In this document: positions 51,600 through 59,559 of the stretch, one piece after another
Position numbering within the stretch: the stretch's first letter is position 1
How the letters are laid out: the number at the start of each line of letters is the position of its first letter
The notes under the pieces: model-generated
The model's database searches: none
What the model saw: the letters and a program-made list of their open reading frames with translations, nothing else
What the model was told of the DNA's origin: nothing
Assembly: GCA_002331025.1 (NCBI GenBank)
Contig: DCYG01000007.1
Span: 205,055-269,054, forward strand
From: Firmicutes bacterium UBA2116
Lineage (GTDB): Bacteria > Bacillota > Clostridia > Tissierellales > Sedimentibacteraceae
Direction of reading: 5' to 3'
Length of the DNA: 64,000 bases
Translations under genes and position numbers: made by a program

Positions 51600-52730
51600 A
51601 TGTATTATAATGAGTATTGCATAAATTTGTTGAGAAGACTGGTTTCCATTCCAAGTGAATCACAGAATGAAAAGAATATAGCTGATTTTTTATGCTCATG
51701 GCTGGAAGATATGGGGATGCAGGTAAAATTACAGCATATATCCGGGAAAAGCTGCAATGTCATTGCAACAGCTAGAGGAAAAAGGAAAGGTAAAAAATTG
51801 CTGTTAGGAGGGCATATAGATACTGTTGCGCCTAATGATCGCTGGAAATCAGACCCGTATTGTTTAAAAGAGGACGGCAATCTTTTATATGGGTTAGGTG
51901 CCGGTGATATGAAAGGCGGAATAGCTGCTCAGATTACCGTATTAAAAAATCTGTTTGACAGTAATTTGGACTTTTCAGGAGAAATTGAATTTATAGGTTT
52001 AGCAGATGAAGAAAGACATTCAATTGGCGCATATGCTTACGTTAACGGAAAAAAGGCAGAAAATTCAGCGGATTTTGCAATTTTGGCAGAACCGCATTAT
52101 GATAATATAGTTATCGGCTCCACAGGCAAGGCATTGCTTAAGCTGGAAATAAGAGGCGTAACAGGACATGCGGCTATACCCGAATCCGGAACAAATGCAA
52201 TAGACTGTATGGCTTTGCTTATAAATGCTCTGAACAATGAATATATGCCTCTTTATAAAGACAACAAATCAGGCTCGCTGTGTATTCTGAGAGTGTTTAG
52301 CAAGTATGAAGGATATAGTCTCAGCATTCCTGAGGAGTGTACGTCATATTTAAATAAACAGTTAAATTCTGATGAAAATATAGATGAGTTTATTAAAAAT
52401 ATACAGGATTTATATGAAAAATACGTTGGAAAAGGAGAACTGATAATAACTAAAGAAATTCCCTTTTACCCATCATATAAAATAAATACGGATACTGTCT
52501 ATTTGAACAATCTATTAAATATTATACGTAAAAATAATAATACTGTGCCGGAATTTAAAATAAACCGGAGTGTAAGTGACGGAAATGTACTTTTCAATGA
52601 ATTATCAATACCAACGATACTTTACGGACCTCAGGGAGTAAATTACCATAAGGAAAATGAATATGTATTGAAAGATACAATGCTATCATATATTGGAATA
52701 TTGGAGCAGTATATAAGATCAAATGATTGA
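51600..52730 (+). CDS. M20-family peptidase/amidohydrolase (ArgE/DapE type)
   Basis: A 376-residue dizinc hydrolase. The motifs are LLLGGHIDTVAP (first His and catalytic Asp), GAGDMKGGIAA (bridging Asp), GLADEERHSIGAYA (catalytic Glu pair) and LAEPHYDN. The dimerisation domain (about residues 180-285) contains RGVTGHAAIPESGTNAID. It removes an acyl, carbamoyl or peptide group from an amino acid. GGAG precedes the ATG at 51600. Last gene of the operon, followed by a terminator. In reference ATC breakdown, a carbamoyl-cysteine amidohydrolase follows the ATC hydrolase, which this could parallel. Confidence 0.9.
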   Translation: MYYNEYCINLLRRLVSIPSESQNEKNIADFLCSWLEDMGMQVKLQHISGKSCNVIATARGKRKGKKLLLGGHIDTVAPNDRWKSDPYCLKEDGNLLYGLGAGDMKGGIAAQITVLKNLFDSNLDFSGEIEFIGLADEERHSIGAYAYVNGKKAENSADFAILAEPHYDNIVIGSTGKALLKLEIRGVTGHAAIPESGTNAIDCMALLINALNNEYMPLYKDNKSGSLCILRVFSKYEGYSLSIPEECTSYLNKQLNSDENIDEFIKNIQDLYEKYVGKGELIITKEIPFYPSYKINTDTVYLNNLLNIIRKNNNTVPEFKINRSVSDGNVLFNELSIPTILYGPQGVNYHKENEYVLKDTMLSYIGILEQYIRSND

Positions 52731-52756
52731 ATGATACAATAGTTTAAATAAAAATT

Positions 52757-52790
52757 AAAGGATGCATCATTACAGCTGCATCCTTTATAA
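52757..52790. terminator. Terminator between convergent operons
   Basis: AAAGGATGCA (52757-52766) pairs with TGCATCCTTT (52777-52786). It can serve both the M20 gene and the leftward aroD gene. Confidence 0.75.
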
Positions 52791-52824
52791 ATCAGCAATA
52801 AACTCATGGCTGCCGGAAGTTATG

Positions 52825-53589
52825 TTAATTATTATGCAATATTCTCATAATCTCCCTTGTATCATCAACACTCAACTGCCCCGGCGCAGAATTGTTATTC
52901 AATGATGCATAAGTAATACAAGAACCAAGAAATTCGGAAGCCGCCCTTGTGATGGTACCTAAAGAACCCATGGACAAGGCAATAAACGGTCTGTCTGCTT
53001 TCAGATTTTTCATTTGCTTCATTTCTAAGCCGGCGGACAATAAAGTCAAAACATCATTTTCCGACTTAGGCATTACTGCTATCTTTGAAATATCCGTCCC
53101 AAGAAGCTGCATCCTTAGCATTCTGTTTAATATTTCCTCTTTATCCGGAGTTTTGTAAAAATCATGGTTAGACAATATAACCCTTATATTATTTTTATGA
53201 GCTGCTTCTATAAATTCCGTTATTTTATTTTCCGGTTTAAACAGTTCAATGTCAATCAAATCCACTAATTCAGATTCTGCCACATAATTGTTTATTTTAA
53301 AATACTCATCCTCATCTATGAAATTCATACCGCCTTCATTTTTTGTTCTGAAGGTAAAAATAATCGGCTTAAAATATATTTTACGTATTTCCTTCAGAAG
53401 TTCTATGATTGAATTTACATGAGAATAATGCTCGAAAAAATCAATTCTTAATTCAATTAAATCGTGCTCAGTTTTATTCAGCTCTTTAATTTCATTTAAA
53501 ATTTTATTTTTTGTTGTGCCGGCAAGGGGTACACATATCTTAGGTACGCCGGTACCCAACACTAAATCTCTGACCCGAACAGCTTTCAT
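52825..53589 (-). CDS. aroD: Type I 3-dehydroquinate dehydratase
   Basis: A 254-residue TIM barrel of the AroD type. LIELRIDFFEH holds the conserved Glu-x-Arg, ILSNHDFYKTP the catalytic His, and KIAVMPKSENDVL the Schiff-base Lys. It makes 3-dehydroshikimate in aromatic amino-acid synthesis, or works in quinate use. The ATG at 53589 has AAAGGAG upstream; the frame extending to 53685 runs into repeat sequence. It stands alone with no other aro gene in the window. Confidence 0.92.
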   Translation of the reverse strand: MKAVRVRDLVLGTGVPKICVPLAGTTKNKILNEIKELNKTEHDLIELRIDFFEHYSHVNSIIELLKEIRKIYFKPIIFTFRTKNEGGMNFIDEDEYFKINNYVAESELVDLIDIELFKPENKITEFIEAAHKNNIRVILSNHDFYKTPDKEEILNRMLRMQLLGTDISKIAVMPKSENDVLTLLSAGLEMKQMKNLKADRPFIALSMGSLGTITRAASEFLGSCITYASLNNNSAPGQLSVDDTREIMRILHNN

Positions 53590-53680
53590 ACGAACTCCTT
53601 TATTATTTATCCTCATTGCCGCTGTAGTTTCCAGCGCCATTTCTGTCATTACCATGAATATACCGATACAGTACGCTTGT

Positions 53681-53708
53681 GTCATTCCGAACGTTAGTGA
53701 GGAATCTC
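53681..53708. repeat. Second copy of the dispersed CATTCCGARCG...GAATCTC repeat
   Basis: Matches 984-1011 at 20 of 28 positions, with nearly all differences being transitions. It lies in the gap between aroD and the ptsI promoter. The rest of 53590-53812 has no gene. Confidence 0.55.
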
Positions 53709-53812
53709 TCTTTTTCTACTATTTATATTATATACCATCGCCTCAACGATTGAAATACAAATGTTAAATGAAAACATTACCATAAATAAATGTTGAAATT
53801 GCAATATTTTCG

Positions 53813-53842
53813 TTGACAATAGACTGTGATTAATAATATAAT
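53813..53842 (+). promoter_or_regulatory. Promoter of ptsI
   Basis: TTGACA (53813-53818) and TATAAT (53837-53842), 18 bases apart, about 75 bases before the ptsI start. Confidence 0.75.
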
Positions 53843-53917
53843 ATTGTAGTGCGATTAATTGCATCCTACATTTATTGCGGTGCAAAAGATAATTTTAGGC
53901 AGAAAGGTAGTGAGAGT

Positions 53918-55666
53918 ATGAAAGGATTAGGAGTTTCACCGGGTATCGGAATCGGCAAAGCTTTTATAATTGAAAAAAAGCCGATGGATATAAATAAAAT
54001 TTATGTCGATGATATTCAAAATGAAATAAATCGTCTGAGAAATGCAATGGAAGACGGTAAGAATCAATTGAATGAATTGTATTTAAAAACTCTTAATGAT
54101 ATAGGCGAAAAAGAAGCTCAAATCTTCAAATCTCATGAAATGATGCTTGAAGATGATACTTTTATATCAGAAGTGGAAAATAAAATAAAGAGCGAAGCGG
54201 TAAATGCAGAGTACGCTTTTAACGAAGTATCAAACTATTATATTCGATTATTTGAAAACATAGAGGATGATTATTTAAGAGAAAGATCGGAAGATATAAA
54301 GGACGTAATGTCAAGAGTACTGAAATCGTTGCTTGGCATTAAGGATACGGATTATTCAAAGATACATAACAACGCCGTAATTGTGGCAAAGGATTTGACA
54401 CCGTCGGATACGGCACAATTTGAAAAAGGAAAAATTGAAGCAATGATAACCGAAATCGGCGGAAAAACCTCACATGCAGCCATAATAGCGAGAATTATGG
54501 GTATTCCTACGGTAATCGGTATAGATAATATAATTGATAAAATTAAGGACGATGACATTGTTATTTGTGACGGCAAGACAGGAAAGGTAATAGTCAACCC
54601 TAACGAAAAACAATTATTCTATTACCAGCAGAAAAAAGATAAATTAGAAAAATTAAACATCGAACTTAAAAAACAAATCGGCCTGCCTTCAATTACAAAA
54701 GATAACTTTAAGGTATCTCTGGCAGCTAATATAGGTACACCCCATGACGTTGACTCTGTTTTAGAAAATGATGCCGAAGGTATCGGCTTATTCAGAAGTG
54801 AATTTATTTTTATGAACAGAAGCTGTCAGCCCACAGAAGACGAACAATTTGAAGAATATAAAGAAGTATTGCAGAGAATGGGCGATAAGCCTGTTATCAT
54901 AAGGACACTGGATATAGGCGGAGATAAAAATGTCCCCTATTTTGACATCCCGAAGGAAATGAATCCCTTCTTAGGATACAGAGCCATAAGATTGTGCCTT
55001 GGAAATATTGACGTATTCAGAACGCAGTTAAGAGCAATTTTAAGAGCAAGCGTTTATGGCAACGTAAAGATTATGTTTCCTATGATTTCTACAATGAAGG
55101 AACTTAGAGACGCAAAGAAAATTTTTGAAAAATCTAAAGAAGATCTCAAGAATGAAGGAATTCCTTTCAAGGATGATATTGAAATAGGAATAATGATAGA
55201 AATACCTTCCGCGGCAATTATTTCCGATTTATTGGCCAAGGAAGTTGATTTTTTCAGCATAGGAACCAATGATTTAATTCAGTATACATTGGCAGTGGAC
55301 AGAATGAACTCAAAGCTGTCTCATTTGTACAGCCAATATCATCCTGCACTTTTAAGATTAATAAAGGGCATAATAGATAATGCACACAATGCAGGTATCT
55401 GGGTCGGAATGTGCGGAGAAGCGGCAGGTGATCCAAAGCTTATCCCTATATTTTTAGGTATGGGTCTGGATGAATTCAGCATGAACTCACCGTCAATATT
55501 AAGTTCAAGATATATAATCAGGAATTTATATAAAAATGAAATGGAGCAAATAGCTAATAAGACGTTAAATATGGAAACCGCAGTAGAGGTTGAAGATTAT
55601 TTAAGCTGTTTGTTTGCAGAAGACAATGACTATTTGAAAAGGTGCAACGTAAGGAGTAAAAATTAA
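53918..55666 (+). CDS. ptsI: Phosphoenolpyruvate-protein phosphotransferase (PTS enzyme I)
   Basis: A 582-residue enzyme I. The N domain ends with GGKTSHAAIIAR, whose His (about residue 190) is phosphorylated; the C domain carries FRSEFIFMNR, IRTLDIGGDKN, FFSIGTNDLIQYTLAVDR and GMCGEAAGD for PEP binding. It starts the PTS phosphate relay by phosphorylating HPr. The ATG at 53918 gives the family start MKGLGVSPG; a longer frame from 53849 overlaps the promoter. There is no ptsH next to it. Confidence 0.95.
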   Translation: MKGLGVSPGIGIGKAFIIEKKPMDINKIYVDDIQNEINRLRNAMEDGKNQLNELYLKTLNDIGEKEAQIFKSHEMMLEDDTFISEVENKIKSEAVNAEYAFNEVSNYYIRLFENIEDDYLRERSEDIKDVMSRVLKSLLGIKDTDYSKIHNNAVIVAKDLTPSDTAQFEKGKIEAMITEIGGKTSHAAIIARIMGIPTVIGIDNIIDKIKDDDIVICDGKTGKVIVNPNEKQLFYYQQKKDKLEKLNIELKKQIGLPSITKDNFKVSLAANIGTPHDVDSVLENDAEGIGLFRSEFIFMNRSCQPTEDEQFEEYKEVLQRMGDKPVIIRTLDIGGDKNVPYFDIPKEMNPFLGYRAIRLCLGNIDVFRTQLRAILRASVYGNVKIMFPMISTMKELRDAKKIFEKSKEDLKNEGIPFKDDIEIGIMIEIPSAAIISDLLAKEVDFFSIGTNDLIQYTLAVDRMNSKLSHLYSQYHPALLRLIKGIIDNAHNAGIWVGMCGEAAGDPKLIPIFLGMGLDEFSMNSPSILSSRYIIRNLYKNEMEQIANKTLNMETAVEVEDYLSCLFAEDNDYLKRCNVRSKN

Positions 55667-56247
55667 TGAGCAAAAAAGTTTCAATCGTCTTTCACAGCGT
55701 ATGTGGAAACAGCTACATAATGGCAAAGGAATTCTTTGATGAATTTACGAAACATAACGCGGAAGTACAAATATTAAGAGTAAATGATCCGAATTACGGT
55801 GAGCTTGCAAAGCAGTTTAATATTGCAGGTCAATATAAAGATAAAATATTAAAAATCGAAGAAGCACAAGCTGGGAAGCTTTTAGACAGTGACATTATTA
55901 TATTCGGTTCTCCCACGTATTACGGCAATGTATCGGGAGCAATGAAAAGCTTTATGGATTCATTTTCACCTTATTGGACCAATGCGAAGTTCTGGGGCAA
56001 AAAAACTTTTGCTTATACCACGGCAGGCAATGCCGAAGGCGGCGGAGATATGTGCTTAAATGCTATAAATATTTTTGCTCAGCACATGGGAATGACTCCC
56101 GTGCCCGTTCCGGCAGACTTGTTGACAGGACAGAATTTTCCGGCGTACGGACTCATACATTATGTGGGAGATTATTCAAACTTAAGACCCAGCAGGGAAG
56201 TAGTTTTAGCAATTAAAGAAATGACTGAAAGATTATTACAACTGTAA
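55666..56247 (+). CDS. Flavodoxin/NADPH-dependent FMN reductase-like protein (WrbA-like)
   Basis: A 193-residue flavodoxin-fold protein: phosphate loop SIVFHSVCGNSYIMA, flavin loop FGSPTYYGNVSGAMKSFMDSF and YTTAGNAEGGGDMCLN. It resembles the NAD(P)H:quinone oxidoreductase (WrbA) group. Its ATG overlaps the ptsI stop by one base, so it is translationally coupled, though no functional tie to the PTS is evident. A terminator follows. Confidence 0.85.
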   Translation: MSKKVSIVFHSVCGNSYIMAKEFFDEFTKHNAEVQILRVNDPNYGELAKQFNIAGQYKDKILKIEEAQAGKLLDSDIIIFGSPTYYGNVSGAMKSFMDSFSPYWTNAKFWGKKTFAYTTAGNAEGGGDMCLNAINIFAQHMGMTPVPVPADLLTGQNFPAYGLIHYVGDYSNLRPSREVVLAIKEMTERLLQL

Positions 56248-56248
56248 G

Positions 56249-56276
56249 GACGACTACAACCTAAGTCGTCTTTTTT
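56249..56276 (+). terminator. Terminator after the ptsI operon
   Basis: GACGACT (56249-56255) pairs with AGTCGTC (56264-56270), followed by six T. Confidence 0.8.
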
Positions 56277-56302
56277 GATAAATAACAATAAAGGGGTAAA
56301 AT

Positions 56303-56806
56303 ATGAAATACAAAGTAAAAAACAAACAAAAAATAAGCAAGTACTGCTTTGTGTGCGGAACAGATAATAAAGAATCACTTAAAACTAAATTTTATGAATT
56401 AGAAAACGGTGAGCTCATGTCTGTTTCAACGCCTACACCCACTCACCAAAGCTATCCCGACAGAGTTCACGGCGGTGTTATTTCCTCAGTCTTAGATGAA
56501 ATTATAGGAAGAGCAATCATGATAGAAGAGCCGGATGCGTGGGGTGTAACAGTTGAATTAAATATCAAATATAAAAAACCGGTACCCATAGACAAACCAA
56601 TCAAATGCGTTGCAAGAACAACCCGCAATACCCGTCTTTTATTTGAAGGAACAGGCGAAATAATATTAGAGGACGGAAGTATCGCAGCAACCGGACACGC
56701 AAAATATTATAAAATGAGCTTAGAAAAATTAGCAAAGGAAACCGGCGCAGATAATACATTAATGATGGATGACCTGTCACAGGCACCAGAGGAAGTAGAG
56801 TATTAA
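56303..56806 (+). CDS. PaaI-type hotdog-fold thioesterase
   Basis: A 167-residue single hotdog domain. VHGGVISSVLDEIIGRA carries the family HGG and the acidic residue on the central helix; VELNIKYKKPVPIDKP is the following strand. It probably hydrolyses acyl-CoA thioesters in the cytoplasm. A short cysteine pair (CFVCG) near the N terminus is seen in this subgroup. It lies ahead of rlmD with a gap of 120 bases to the chosen start. Confidence 0.85.
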   Translation: MKYKVKNKQKISKYCFVCGTDNKESLKTKFYELENGELMSVSTPTPTHQSYPDRVHGGVISSVLDEIIGRAIMIEEPDAWGVTVELNIKYKKPVPIDKPIKCVARTTRNTRLLFEGTGEIILEDGSIAATGHAKYYKMSLEKLAKETGADNTLMMDDLSQAPEEVEY

Positions 56807-56926
56807 ACAATAGATATGCAATGGATTAGCGATAGAATAGCAATAGATGTGCAATGGAAAAAAGAACTTTATCAATTGCTTGTCTACAGCAAATCAATCG
56901 CTCGTCAATTGCAAGTAGGAGAAATA

Positions 56927-58300
56927 ATGAAAAAGAATGACATTATAGAAGTAACAATCGAAGATATGAATTTTCCTAACATAGGTAAAGCAACCTATGA
57001 AGGAAAAAGAATAAAAATCAAAAATACAATTACCGGACAAAAGGTCAGAGCAAGGATAAGCAGATCCAGAAAGGATACCGCAGAAGCTAAGGTTCTTGAG
57101 GTTATTGAGCCGGCATCATACGAAATAAAACCGGGATGTGACCATTTCTCATTTTGCGGCGGATGCTCATACCAGAATATCCCCTATGAAAGACAGCTCG
57201 GCATGAAGGAAAATCAGGTCAAGGATATATTAAACGGCATCCTGTCAGAACCCTATGAATTTCTTACAATTGTACCAAGCCCCAAAAAAACAGAATACAG
57301 AAATAAAATGGAGTTTTCATTCGGTGATGAAGTAAAAGAAGGACCCCTTACATTAGGTATGCATAAAAGAAACAGCTTTCACAGCATCGTCAATGTCAGC
57401 GGTTGTTCAATCGTAGACGAAGACTTTCGACAAATATTATGTAAGATTTTGGGCTATTTCCAAGGAAATAGTCAATCCTACTACCATAAAAGCACTAATA
57501 TTGGATTTTTAAGATACCTATTGGTAAGAAAAGCAGAAAAAACAGGACAGATATTAATCAATCTGATTACCACCAGCCAAAGCACCTTAAATGAAAAGGA
57601 ATTTGTTGACCTTATACTAAACACAGAATTAAAAGGAACAATTAAGTGTATCGCTCATTCCATCTTCGACGGTGTCGCTGACGTAGCAAGAGCAGATACA
57701 ATGAAAATCCTCTACGGAGAGGACAAAATAGAAGAAGAGCTCTTAGGCTTAAAATTCAACATCTCTTCCTTCTCCTTTTTCCAGACAAACTCTCTCGGAG
57801 CAGACAAACTCTATACAATAGTAAGAGATTTCATCGGAACAACAAAGGATAAAACCATATTCGACCTTTATTCCGGAACAGGAACCATCGGTCAGATATT
57901 AGCCCCAACAGCCAAAAAAGTCATAGGTATCGAATTAGTGGAAGAAGCAGTTGAAAAAGCCAACGAAAATGCCAAGATGAACAACTTAACAAACTGCACT
58001 TTCATAGCCGGAGACGTCCTGAAGAAAATAGATGAGCTTGACGACAAGCCTGACATTATAGTCATCGACCCACCAAGGGAAGGCATCCATCCAAAAGCCA
58101 TAGATAAAATAATTAACTATAAGCCGGAAACTTTCATCTACATTTCCTGCAAACCGACATCTTTGGAGAAGGACTTGCCGGTGTTTTTGCAGAATGGGTA
58201 TAGGGTGGAGAAGGTTCAGTGTGTGGATATGTTTCCGATGACTCCGCACGTTGAGAGTATAATTCTGATGACGTATTGTGGTTCAGATGGCAAAGAGTAG
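56927..58300 (+). CDS. rlmD: 23S rRNA (uracil1939-C5)-methyltransferase
   Basis: A 457-residue RumA/RlmD/RlmCD-type enzyme. An N-terminal TRAM domain is followed by Fe-S cysteines (GCDHFSFCGGCSYQNI), the SAM motif DLYSGTGTIGQIL, the DPPREGIHPKAI motif and the catalytic ISCKPTSLEKDL region. In most relatives the ISCK/NP motif is ISCNP. The chosen ATG at 56927 has TAGGAG upstream; an upstream frame to 56816 has no such support. The last residues (HVESIILMTYCGSDGKE) run past the usual HVETVVLM end, and the sequence changes character right after the stop. Confidence 0.93.
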   Translation: MKKNDIIEVTIEDMNFPNIGKATYEGKRIKIKNTITGQKVRARISRSRKDTAEAKVLEVIEPASYEIKPGCDHFSFCGGCSYQNIPYERQLGMKENQVKDILNGILSEPYEFLTIVPSPKKTEYRNKMEFSFGDEVKEGPLTLGMHKRNSFHSIVNVSGCSIVDEDFRQILCKILGYFQGNSQSYYHKSTNIGFLRYLLVRKAEKTGQILINLITTSQSTLNEKEFVDLILNTELKGTIKCIAHSIFDGVADVARADTMKILYGEDKIEEELLGLKFNISSFSFFQTNSLGADKLYTIVRDFIGTTKDKTIFDLYSGTGTIGQILAPTAKKVIGIELVEEAVEKANENAKMNNLTNCTFIAGDVLKKIDELDDKPDIIVIDPPREGIHPKAIDKIINYKPETFIYISCKPTSLEKDLPVFLQNGYRVEKVQCVDMFPMTPHVESIILMTYCGSDGKE

Positions 58301-58330
58301 AGATTGACCACAATATATAGTGGTTCAAGG
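58275..58330. other. Candidate attachment site / element junction at the rlmD 3' end
   Basis: ATTGTGGTTCA near 58276, TGACCACAATA near 58307 and GTGGTTCA near 58319 form direct and inverted copies of one short word around the rlmD stop. The 3' end of rlmD (rumA) is a known integration site of some ICEs in Firmicutes. Everything to the right is different in style and includes element genes. Confidence 0.4.
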
Positions 58331-58446
58331 ACGATTTTGGAGCGAAAAAAGAGTAAAAAACACCGTTTTTTGACCCCTGTTTTTGGGGTGATTTATAGAT
58401 GACATAGGGTAAATTGAGTGAAGACATCATAAAGGTGGAGAAATTG

Positions 58447-58500
58447 ATGGCTCAGAAAGAGGTAGAAATAATCCTCTGGGATGATAAGAATTTTATATAA
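58447..58500 (+). CDS. Possible 17-codon micro-ORF or gene remnant
   Basis: ATG at 58447 with GGTGGAG 8 bases upstream, reading MAQKEVEIILWDDKNFI to a stop at 58498-58500. It is followed at once by a terminator. It may be the tail of a lost element gene or a small peptide; family unknown. Confidence 0.2.
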   Translation: MAQKEVEIILWDDKNFI

Positions 58501-58508
58501 TCTAAAGT

Positions 58509-58548
58509 AGTGGTAGTTGTTTTGAAACAGCTACCACTATAGTTTTTT
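58509..58548 (+). terminator. Intrinsic terminator at the element edge
   Basis: AGTGGTAG-TTGTTT pairs with AAACAG-CTACCACT (58509-58538, one internal mismatch), then a T run at 58543-58548. Bases 58549-58714 are A+T-rich with no gene visible. Confidence 0.75.
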
Positions 58549-58714
58549 ATTAGATTGAAATTTTATTTCAAACTATTTTAGAACCTACAATAATATTTTT
58601 TTAAAAAATGTTTGTATTGAAACCACCCTTTTATGGTACTAATGTCGTAGTAGATAGTTTTGAGATATTTCAAATAATATTTAAAAAACACTTGAATAAA
58701 TGCTCATATAACTA

Positions 58715-58743
58715 TTGACATATGAGAAAAACAATAATATAAT
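58715..58743 (+). promoter_or_regulatory. Promoter of the cad operon
   Basis: TTGACA (58715-58720) and TATAAT (58738-58743), 17 bases apart. CATAT (58705) and ATATG (58720) around the -35 make a small inverted repeat where the CadC-type repressor could bind. Confidence 0.75.
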
Positions 58744-58808
58744 AAATACACAACATATAAATAACTGCTCAAGTATTCAGATGAAATGATTTAAAAAGAG
58801 GTGATAAT

Positions 58809-59177
58809 ATGACTGAGAAATTTAATTCAATTGAAAGATGTGACTGCAATGTAATTCATGAGGATATTGTAAATCAAGTTAGAGATAAAATGCCTCAAGA
58901 AGAAAGCCTTTACGATTTAGCAGAATTATTTAAAGTATTTGGAGATTCAACGCGAATCAGGATACTATGGGCTTTACATGAATCTGAAATGTGTGTTTGT
59001 GATATCGCTGTATTACTTAACATGACACAATCAGCAATTTCCCATCAGCTGAGAGTCTTGAAACAAGCTAATTTAGTAAAAAACAGAAAAGAAGGCAAAG
59101 TAGTATATTATTCATTAGTTGACGATCATGTAAGAGAAATATTTGACCAAGGTCTAATTCATATCAACGAGAAGTAG
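58809..59177 (+). CDS. cadC: CadC-type ArsR/SmtB metal-sensing repressor
   Basis: A 122-residue winged-helix repressor. CDC near the N terminus and MCVCD in the third helix are the soft-metal (Cd/Pb) ligands of CadC; DHVREIFDQGLIHI at the C terminus resembles the second, zinc-type site of this family. The recognition helix is MTQSAISHQLRVLKQANLV. Metal binding would release it from the promoter and induce the downstream genes. AGAGGTG precedes the ATG. Confidence 0.92.
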   Translation: MTEKFNSIERCDCNVIHEDIVNQVRDKMPQEESLYDLAELFKVFGDSTRIRILWALHESEMCVCDIAVLLNMTQSAISHQLRVLKQANLVKNRKEGKVVYYSLVDDHVREIFDQGLIHINEK

Positions 59178-59322
59178 TAATGCGGTAGAATAGAATATTT
59201 TTTGAAGATATTTGGGCAGATATTTAAGTCTTCATTTCAAATGAGCAATGCTTTAAGAAAATTTGAAAAAGACTTGTAGTATTCAAAATAAAATTACAAA
59301 TAATATTTAGGAGGATTTAATA

Positions 59323-59544
59323 ATGAAAAAGAAATTTATACTTGAAGGTTTAGATTGTGCAAATTGCGCGGCAAAAATGGAAAAGGCTATTAATGAGCTT
59401 GATGGAGTGAAAGAAGCTACTGTTAACTTTATGACCACAAAACTCGTTATTGATGGTGAGGATGAAAAAATGCCAACAATAATAGCAGAGGCCGAAAAAA
59501 TAGTTAAAAAAATTGAACCCGATACAACTATGAAAAAGGCTTAA
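59323..59544 (+). CDS. Free-standing HMA heavy-metal chaperone
   Basis: A 73-residue HMA (heavy-metal-associated) domain with GLDCANCAAKMEKAINEL as the metal-binding CxxC loop. It looks like the N-terminal domain of a CadA/ZntA ATPase, separated into its own gene 15 bases before the ATPase gene. It would carry Cd, Zn or Pb to the pump. AGGAGG precedes the ATG. The 145-base gap before it contains nothing recognised. Confidence 0.9.
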   Translation: MKKKFILEGLDCANCAAKMEKAINELDGVKEATVNFMTTKLVIDGEDEKMPTIIAEAEKIVKKIEPDTTMKKA

Positions 59545-59559
59545 AGGAGGCTATTTAGT

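Noticed and set aside
53849..53917. Longer start for ptsI
   Set aside because: This start lies just after the -10 at 53837-53842, and the family start MKGLGVSPG is at 53918.
56816..56926. Longer N terminus of rlmD
   Set aside because: The extra residues do not fit the TRAM-domain start, while the ATG at 56927 has a good TAGGAG site.
58301..58808. A hidden transposase gene in the 508-base gap
   Set aside because: All frames are broken; only a 17-codon frame, repeats and a terminator are visible.
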